50,193 nt of DNA from the NCBI RefSeq assembly GCF_000090795.2, contig NW_003546344.1, positions 180,850 to 231,042 on the forward strand, given 5' to 3'. The notes below the pieces were generated by a model. It searched no databases. It saw nothing but the letters and a program-made list of their open reading frames with translations, and was not told the DNA's origin. Source of the stretch: Amphimedon queenslandica (taxonomy: Eukaryota > Porifera > Demospongiae > Haplosclerida > Niphatidae). Made by a program: the position numbers and the translations under genes. How positions within the stretch are numbered: the stretch's first letter is position 1; every line of letters starts with the position of its first letter. This document shows, one piece after another, positions 17,452-27,600 of the stretch.

Positions 17452-20400
17452 AGACATTATATTTCATTATTATCAAATGCAAGTCATATTTCAGTGTTGT
17501 TCTATCAGTGGGTACTGATGGAAAGAGTGAGTGTGACTGAGTGTAGCGTATGTGATGGACATGTGTCCAACAACTTACAATCAGCAAATTCTCATTGAAC
17601 TCAAAAGCAAACGGACATTGTCTTGTTATCTGAAGAGATAAGAGAGAGAGAGAGAGAGAGCGGCAGGTGAGAATGGAATGTCAAGTATTACTATCAATCA
17701 GCAATAATGGAATAATAGCAGGTACACACACACACACATATATATATATATAATTATGTATGTATCTATGTGTATGTATGTACATGTACATATGCATGAA
17801 TGTGTGTTAAGGTTGGGTAAAATAACTAATGAGAAAGAAAGAGAGTGGGAAAAGGAGGAGCTGAAAAAAGGTAGAGAAAAAGGAAGTACAGCAGCCAATT
17901 TAATAATAATAACATTTGGATGATGATGATAATAATAATAATAAATAATAATGTACTGATACTATAAATTGGCTAATTAACATGATTTATTAAATACAAA
18001 TTAGAACAATAATAGATTTCATTACATCATCAGACATAGGTCTAACACAATGGCATCATCACAATAATCTATAATTAATAAATAAATTAAAAACAAGAAT
18101 CCTTTACACTACATTCAATTAGAAGTGAGTGTCCCTAGCTTATGAGGTCAAAGTGGCAATTAAACTAAAGGTCAATCTAACACAAACATCTTCACACCTT
18201 GTCGATCACCATAGAAACAGCGGACATGTGTACATTAGGATCAACACAAACAAGGAGAGACAGTGTGTGTTATGCAATGTTAACTTAAAAACACACAAAC
18301 ACACACACAATCTCCTAATGATCACAGTTAGAGACTATGAGCCTCTTCCAGTGGAGGGAGACTCCTAAAAGTTAGCACATGTGCATCACATGTATAGTAC
18401 TACATTTCACACATGTACTGTACATGACAATAACATGCGTTCATACATGTACATTTATATAAAGCATACTGAGTGAGTTAAACACATGAAATGAAGACAG
18501 TACAAACGTACATGCATTATTAGTCTTTGGCTTAAATTTTGAGCAATTTTTTAAATTCAAAAAAAATCTAATTTTGATCAGACTCAACTCAATTTTCAAA
18601 ATTGATACATAACATAATAAAATCGTGTACAGTATGTATTACAAAAAAGTTGAAATCACAAAAAAGTGGAATATAATATACTGGATATGGACTGACCTGC
18701 CAGACACAATCAATCCATTGGAGGAACACTGGCCCGTCCTCTTTGATCTTAGAGCTGGCCCCGCCCACAGCGGCTCTGCTCCGACTGTGACGAGACTGGA
18801 AAGGATGACCAAACCAAAGCCATTCCTTTTGTATCAGCACCTAAAACAGAACACACACAAATATTAGGTAATATATTAGGATCCTATTTATGAAATGTGT
18901 CTACTGTGTAGTGGGAAATTTTGGAGGGAGTTAAAGTTGGCAAATTGCTAAATTTTGGTGATTAGCGAGTTTTAATTTGGCAAATTTGTGGCCACGTGCC
19001 ATCGAACATGCATATAATGGCTCAAAATGGTGGATTTTATTTTGGCGAATGGCTATCAAAATGCCAATTCAACAAATTTAATTCCCTCCAAAATTTCCCG
19101 CTATAGAGTAAATCATGTACCTGGAATCCATCCATTGTCCTGTAATATGGATCACAGAGTAATTGAGCTAAACTAACAATCTAAAGACAAAAGAGATAAA
19201 TAATACCAAGATCAAAAGTATATTAACATAATTGGCTTTTTCCCCTTTTTTTCACATACAAAATTTTAATTAAAAATAATAAAATAATGTACATCAATAA
19301 TAAATAAGTAAATAAAAAAATAAAATGGATGATGATTACTTGTGTTGTTCTATCCCATCCCTTCTCATAGCAGACTAAAACGTGAGCAGATTCAACAGTA
19401 AGTGCCTCAACGACTTTATGAGCCGTATCTAAAAGATCACCAACCCTAGACAACCACTTGGTACCGTCTAGTGTCACCATGTACTCATCATCAGAACTAA
19501 AGGGGTGGAGTCAAGAGGCGGGGTCAGATATACGTGATTATATACTTACATGTTGCTCTGGAGCATTGCTTGTAACTTGTTGAAGGAATGACGAACGCTT
19601 TTGTAAGTGGGAGGATTCACAGAATAAATGAAATGACAATTGTGATAATAATAAGCTGAAGAGAGGAGGTGAAATGAATATGAGAGAGAGTGGGAGAGTG
19701 AGAGAGAGACACACACACAAAGAGAAAGAGCTAAATTAGAGTGACTTTCAGAATTTTACAAAGGCAGGATTGATATTGTGGAAGGGACATGCAACTAAAT
19801 GTCAGTAGCACTAATGAAATAAACCAAGTTTAAGTGAAGAATCAACCTCATACACAATGTAACAACATGTATAATGAGTTAGTGACTTACATCTAGCTGC
19901 TTCTTTTGTAAGCTTATTAGGATCTTGGAAACTACAATAAGGAGAATAGAGATAATTATCATGAACATGGTGTCCTTTTTGAACTGTCCTTCCTTATTGG
20001 GTCTAGACAAACTGTCTCACCTTTCTATACTCAGCTAACCTTTTCAAATCTAACCTCAACCTCCCTCCCTCTCTCACACACAAACTCTCTTCTCTTTCTC
20101 TCCTCTAGGCCAGGGTCTCCCAAAAAGCAAGCTAAGTGAGCTGAACAGCATATGCTTTATGAATTTACAATTAAGAGTCTCCATACACCAGGCAACATGT
20201 TGTAAGCAACATTTGTGGTTTCTTTGATCTTGTAATCAACATGTTCCTAAGAATAGAAATCAGTTCTATTTTTGGAACAAGTGGCTCAAAAATCAAATTA
20301 ACCGCTAGCAACATGTTGCCTGGTGAATGGAGAGCTTAAGAACTGTACAATATTAAATTCATTAAAAATTCAAATTTTGATCAGTATCAGCTCAAAGTTT

Positions 20401-23400
20401 CTACACAACATAAGAACAGGTATCTGCATCAGAAAAAATTATATAAAAATGGAGAAACAAAGAATTCTCTCATAGCCATTTTTGGTGAAGAGCAACTTTT
20501 TAAAAATTTGTTACAAAATTTAATTTTGATTGAAATTAACGGACATTTTTAAAACAACTTAAGGACATGTATATGTATCAGGAAAAATTATAAAACTAAA
20601 GAATTCTCTCCTAGTCATTTTTGGTGAAATTTGGCTAAAATCCCTGTACTACAGTACAGGAACTTTGGCCTGATTTTTGAGTAACTTAAAAAATTTGTAA
20701 AAAACCAATTCTGATCAGAGTCAGTTCAAACTTTCTATGTCACATAGGAACATGTATCAGGAAAAATGATAAAAATGAAGAATTCTCACAAATTCATTTT
20801 GGTGAAATTTGGCCAATGACCCTGTACTATAATAGTACATGGATTTTGGCCCAATTTTGGAGGGCTTTTAAAAATTCATTACAAATCCAATTTTGATTGA
20901 AATTCGCTGAAACTTTCTGCACAAGATAAGAACTTGTAAATGTATCAAAAAAAATTAAAATGAAGAATTCTCTCCTAGTCATTTTTGGTGAAATTTGGTC
21001 AATGGCCCTGTACTGTATACAGTACAAAAATTTTGGCTCAAATTCTAAACAACTTAAAAAAATTTAAATTGGAATCGAGTCAATCAACTATATTTTCTAT
21101 TTCCCGGTATAGCAAGGCTGCAAAAGTCATGGCAGCCATTTTGAAGTGGGGTGAATCCTACTTAGTAATGCTACTGCGTTACTAATAAGAAGTTAAGAAC
21201 ATGTACATGTATATGTATCAGGAAAATAAAAGACGAAAAATAATCCTTCCTCACCCTGATGTGTCTGATTTCTCAGTAAATACAAAGAGTCTTGAGTTAG
21301 CATTACAGCCTCTGATGGCTTGTAGTATCGCTTCATCAACCGGCAACTTTGAACTCTGCAAGCCTCTAGACACATAAAAACCAAACAATGAGAGTTAGCT
21401 TATATAGCATGAGAACCAGTTTTAGTAATTCATTAGTAAACTATCAGTAATCTATTAATAAACTATCGGTAATCTAGTAAATTATCAGTAGTCTATAAGT
21501 AAACTATCAGTAATCTACGGCTGCATAAGTTAATTATCAATAATCTATTTTAAAAATATTAGTAATCTATTAATAAACTATCAGTAATCTATTAAAATAT
21601 CAGTAATCTATTAGTAAACTATCAGTAATCTATTAATAAACTATTAGTAATTTATTAGTAAATTATTGGTAATCTATTAATAAACTATTAGTAATCTATT
21701 AGTAAACTATCAGTAATCTATTTTAAAAATATTAGTAATCTATTAGTAAACTATCAGTAATCTATTTTTAAAATATTAGTAATTTATTAGTAAATTATCA
21801 GTAATCTATTAATAAACTATTAGTAATCTCTTAGTAAACTATTAGTAATTTATTTTAAAAATATTAGTAATCTATTAGTAAACTATCAGTAATCTATTTT
21901 AAAAATATTAGTAATTTATTAGTAAATTATCAGTAATCTATTAATAAACTATTAGTAATCTCTTAGTAAACTATTAGTAATTTATTTTAAAAATATTAGT
22001 AATCTATTAGTAAACTATCAGTAATCCATTTTAAAAATATTAGTAATTTATTAGTAAATTATCAGTAATCTATTAATAAACTATTAGTAATCTCTTAGTA
22101 AACATCAGTAATTTATTTTAAAAATATTAGTAATCTATTAGTAAACTATCAGTAATCTATTTTAAAAATATTAGTAATTTATTAGTAAATTATCAGTAAT
22201 CTATTAATAAACTATTAGTAATCTCTTAGTAAACTATCAGCAATCTATTTTTAAAATATTAGTAATCTATTAGTAAACTATCAGTAATCTATTTTAAAAA
22301 TATTAGTAATTTATTAGTAAATTATCAGTAATCTATTAATAAACTATTAGTAATCTCTTAGTAAACTATCAGCAATCTATTTTTAAAATATTAGTAATCT
22401 ATTAGTAAACTATCAGTAATCTATTAATAAACTATCAGTAATCTATTTTTAAAATATCAGTAATTTATTGGTAAATTATCAGTAATCTAGTAATAAACTA
22501 TTAGTAATCTATTAGTAAACTACCAGTAATCTATTTTTGAAATATTAGTAATCTATTAGTAAACTATCAGTAATCTATTTTAAAAATATTAGTAATTTAT
22601 TAGTAAATTATCAGTAATCTATTAATCAACTATTAGTAAACTATCAGTAATCTATTTTAAAAATATTAGTAATTTATTAGTAAATTATCAGTAATCTATT
22701 AATAAACTATCAGTAATCTACAAGTAAACTATCAGTAATCTATAAGTAAACTATCAGTAATCTATTAGTAAACTATCAGTAATCTATTAGTGTGTTACAT
22801 GTACAAAAAAGTGACAATACCTTTCAGAGGTAGTGGCAGCTGCTCTTAGGAGGACTGAGCCATTGGACTTGTTCATCCAGGTGGCAGTGGGGAACCTCCC
22901 CTCCTCGTATATCCTCCCTCCTCTCAACAGGTCAACATCAGGGATACACAGCAACACAACCAACTTCTCTGGATAAGAGGGACAGAGATCAGGATCTGAG
23001 GGAGAGAGAGGGAACATTATAGTTTAATTTTTTAATAAGGGAAGCTGCTAACTTGTCTTAGTGATTGTTGTTATCCTCCAAAGAGAAGTATTCCCAATCT
23101 TTGCATTTAATATACCAGTCCTTTCCATCTCAGCTGAGAGAGAGAGAGAGGGGGAAAGAGAGAGAGAGGGGAAGGAATGGAGAAAGAGAGGGGGGAAGGA
23201 AGGGAGAAAGAGCTAAGTTAATGACACACTAATGACTAATGGGTGTACAGGAGGTTGATAAACAAAAAATGATATTCGTATGAAATCAACTAGTGCATGC
23301 CTGAAAACAGTGTCAGTTTGTTGGAGTGAATGAAATAATAGGCAGTCACTCAATATAGAATAAGACTAGGAGCTGGTACAGAGTACAAGTACTACTATAC

Positions 23401-24539
23401 AATAATACAACAAGAGTACAATTGTGACACAATGAACCCTAACAGAAGGTACAGTGTATTTCAACAGAGAGTGCAGGTTATATTAGAGTACGTGTGAATG
23501 ATGAGAAAGAGAGAGAGAGAGAGAGGGTAGAGGTTATGTACATGTACATGATATGATGAATGAGACATCAAAGAACAATACACTCAATCATAATAGGACA
23601 AAGTTTAATGAGGAAACAGAGATAAAGAGAGAGGGGGGGAGAGAACACTTCACGACAAAAAAATGAATGAGTAATATACATGTAGCTGCATGTAGTGTAC
23701 ATGTACATGTACATGTACATGTACATGTATGATGTGTCGTGGTAAGTAGGTGGTTTACATGTGGCAAGTGGTGAGGTTATTAAAGACAACTAAAGTCGTG
23801 TCCCAAAAGTTTCAATAGATGATATCGAGGGCTATACTTGACCTCAAGGTTTTAGAAAGTTATGAAATACGGTGACTCACCATTAAAGTGAAAGAAATTG
23901 GGAAGTTTTCTAGAGTCAAATATATGAGCATTGGGGAGCTTGATGGCCAGCCTGTACTTGAAAGCAAAGTAGTCATAAAATTGCTAAAAAGAATAAAAAC
24001 TTTTAGAAATGTGCCACACTGTTACAAATATTACTTTTGGCTCGCTGATTATATTTTCGAGGAATTCTTTAAACTTTAGAGCATCAAAAGTATTACTGGA
24101 ATGAAAGTGAAGCTAAAGGAAGAGAGAAAAAAATAGAAATGATAATGAGACTGTATATAGTTTAGAGGGACATAAATTTTGTGCATTTCACAATTTTTTT
24201 GAACAAATAAAAATAATCAATTTGCAAAAATTAAAGCTACAAAAAAAAACAGATTTTTGAATGGATCTGTAACTTCAGCAGCTCTTATTTATGCATAAAA
24301 CTTGTGACATTTAAATGCAGCAAAAAGAGATACAGTAATAACGATGTAGTATACATTGTATATGTACATGTACATGTAATTACTTTTAATGAAGAGAAGT
24401 TCTTTCCTAATACTAGTGTACCATCAGGTATCCTGATACTACTCTCATCCAATACCACTGGAGGAAGGTGCTTCACACTGCTAATGGTGGACAATGGCAG
24501 AGACACAGTATGAGTATACTGATCTATAAATATAACAAA

Positions 24540-24602
<63 letters not shown>

Positions 24603-27600
24603 TGATGATGATGATTATAAATAATGATGATCCTTTAAATGTACCATAAATGTTCAAATAAAAGCCCGGACGTATATTTCTTTGCAGGACAAAAAATAAA
24701 CAAAAAAGTTAGGTTTAACAAATTAGGCCAATTGGGACACTCTAAAGTGAAGGGTATCTATATTAAGTAAGATATCAGTACATGTACATGTATGTACATG
24801 TATACTTGGGAGATATTAGCACCAGGTGTTTATTCAAGCCAGGCCTTTATTTGAATATTCACGGTACATGCATTTTAGTAAATTTAGTGAGTGATTTTCA
24901 ATGAAAGTGACAGTGACATACAATGTACATGTATGCAAGAACAATATGCTAAGAGTAATAAAATACACAGTCTATGTACATGTACATACTTACAGTATGG
25001 CATGCTAGTGCTGGTACTAAAGTTCAATGGTAAACTATTGGAGTCGTGTAACTTGTGGGAACTAGACTTAGAGCGTCCGCTCCAGTCAGTATATTCAAAG
25101 GAGCTGTCCATTACTGGAGAGTAGGCAGTCAATGGGCGGACATACTCCGACCCACGAACAGCAACAAGAGAAGAGTTCCGGTCCAGTGGAGGGTGCAGGG
25201 GGACGTGGGGAGGGGAACTAGGGGAGGAGAGGTCAGTTTCGCTTGAACTCTTAACTTCTAACGCCGAGTGAGAATTGGGCAGAGTCTCAGATGCAGCGGG
25301 TGTGGTTTTAGGTTTGGGGGGAGGCGGTGGGCGTCGTCGAGTAGAAGTCCTCGTAGGACCATCAGAATGAGACCTCTGCCAGCCCTCGGATCCCTCTACA
25401 ATGAGAGAGGGTCTTTTAGCTTCAGTTGACTCATCAATAGCATCAGCTGCTGTTTTGGATCGCTTCTTTTTCCTAGGGGGCTTAGCAGGGACTTTAGCAC
25501 CAGTTTCAGTGGGTGGTCCCTTTTCACTGATTGTGTCTTGGTTCTTCTTGTCTTTACTTGTGTCTCTCAGCTCTGGAGTGCTCTCTATTTCTTTGTTTGT
25601 CTTGTCAGAATCTGTAGTAGGAGGAAGAGAAGGGATATCTCCTCCTGTTGGTCTCTCTTCTTTTATTGTTTTCTCTAGTTCCTGAGTCTCTCCTTCATCA
25701 TCTTTTCCCTCAGCCTCCACTCTTAGAGTAGCCTCTAACTCATGACCAAGATCATCTCCTGTCTCTCCTCCTCCTCCTCCTCCTCTCTCTTCTTCTCTCC
25801 TCTCATTGTCTTCCTTTTCTTCTGTTGGTTTCTTTAAAGATACATTCTCATAGTCACCTCCAGTCTCCTCTCCTTCTACACGTACATGTATCTCCGGCTT
25901 CTTCAGCGACACATTCTCATAGTTAGTGCCCCGCCCTCCTCTCCCGGGGGAGGAGTGAACAGGAGAAGGAACTTTAAGTACAACATTCTCGTAGTTCCCT
26001 TGGTTGGTCCTCGAGGGACTTGAAACTGATTCCGGTGATGTGATGTCGTCATTGTCATCCTCCTCAGTGATGCTACCAAAGTACTTATCAGTGATCGCGT
26101 CAGAATCAGAATCAGATTCAATCCCGAGGAACGAGGAAGGGCGAGGCTGACGTCCTCCCCTGCCTCCTCCAGTCTTGCGTCTCCTGTCGTCAGAGAGAGG
26201 GAAATCAATCGGTGAACGCTCAAAGTCAATCTCATCGGTGTTTGATGCATCGAGGAAGACATCACCAGAGGATGAAAACTGACTCAATGGAGAGGTAGAG
26301 TTAGGGGGAGAGGCCGTGGGGAGAGGGGGAGAGGTGAGAGAGGGAGAGGCAGTCTCCACTGACGCATCCACTATACCACTGTCAGCCATGTGGAGAGGGT
26401 TGTCAGGGGGTGTGGTCACTTGAGTGTTGTGACTCGGCATATTCCTAGGGAGCGTCACTGGTTTGTCCTCAAGGTTGAGAAACTGAGGGGGAGCTGGTTT
26501 ATTAGGAACTGATGAATAGAGAACAGAGTCGTCCCCAGAGACAGCAAGGGAGGATATTGGGACAGACTGGGTGATCCTTGCCGGGTTCTGCTGCTGCTGG
26601 CCACCTCTTTGCTTCCGTTTAGCAATGTCGGCAGAAATATCCCCAATAGCATTCTTTATCCCGGCACCTGTCGACTTCCTGATAGTGTTAAGACGTTGGA
26701 ACCATTTAGTAGGACTAGAAGGAGAGAGAAAGGTAATGATTATTATAAACATGAGACATACATTAGAGCCAGAGGATTTTGGCTTATAGTGCTCATGCAG
26801 CTTCTTGTCAAACCCTGTATAGTAATAGAGGGTATTTCGACAAAAATCACAAGGAGAGAATTCTGCATTTTTATAACTTATTTTTATACATTGTACATAT
26901 ACATGTTCTTATGTTGTGCTGATTACAATAAAATTTGGATTTTTAAATTAATTTTTAAAGTTGCTCCAAATGCCATATACTGTATCTTAGTCCTTGTCAG
27001 CTCATAAAGCTCATGCTGTTTAGCTCACTTAGCATGCTTTGTGGGAAACCCTAATCAGAACTGATTCTGGAAGCACACATATACATGTACATGTACATGT
27101 ACACACGTCAGAATCAGCTTTTTTACATGTACAAAAGGACAACAATGCAACCAGAAAATGTGATAAAAAACTGTTTTGGTGACGAATAATTTTTGGAAAG
27201 AAACATGCTTTCCCAAAACTTGTCACTTTTCAATCAAAAAAAACTATGATCAACATCAGCTAAATTTCGCACAAGTACGACATAAAGACATCAATATTCA
27301 ATAAAGTTTCAGTAATGGAGCGATAAGGGGGAATCCACTAACAAAATTACAAGTGTTTACGTGAGAGGGAGAAGGAGTGAAAGGGATAATCACATCACAA
27401 AATGAAACCTCAAGAAAAAGGAAAGTCCCTTTGGATATCATTATATACCCACAAAAACAGAAACAGGCAAACAATGAAACAGAGAAAAAAAAGGGAGTAA
27501 GGGATGGAGAGAGGGGGAAAGATCTTTACAAAGTGCAGCTGCCAAATCAATGTTTTGAAGATGGAAAGAAAAAAATATCCACAAAGTGTAAACTGCAATA

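Noticed and set aside
21405..22795. Possible CRISPR-like repeat array
   Set aside because: Repeats are contiguous 22-mers without unique spacers, inside an animal gene intron; it is a minisatellite.
24160..24262. Possible additional inverted-repeat element
   Set aside because: The arms are short and AT-rich; complementarity is not convincing.
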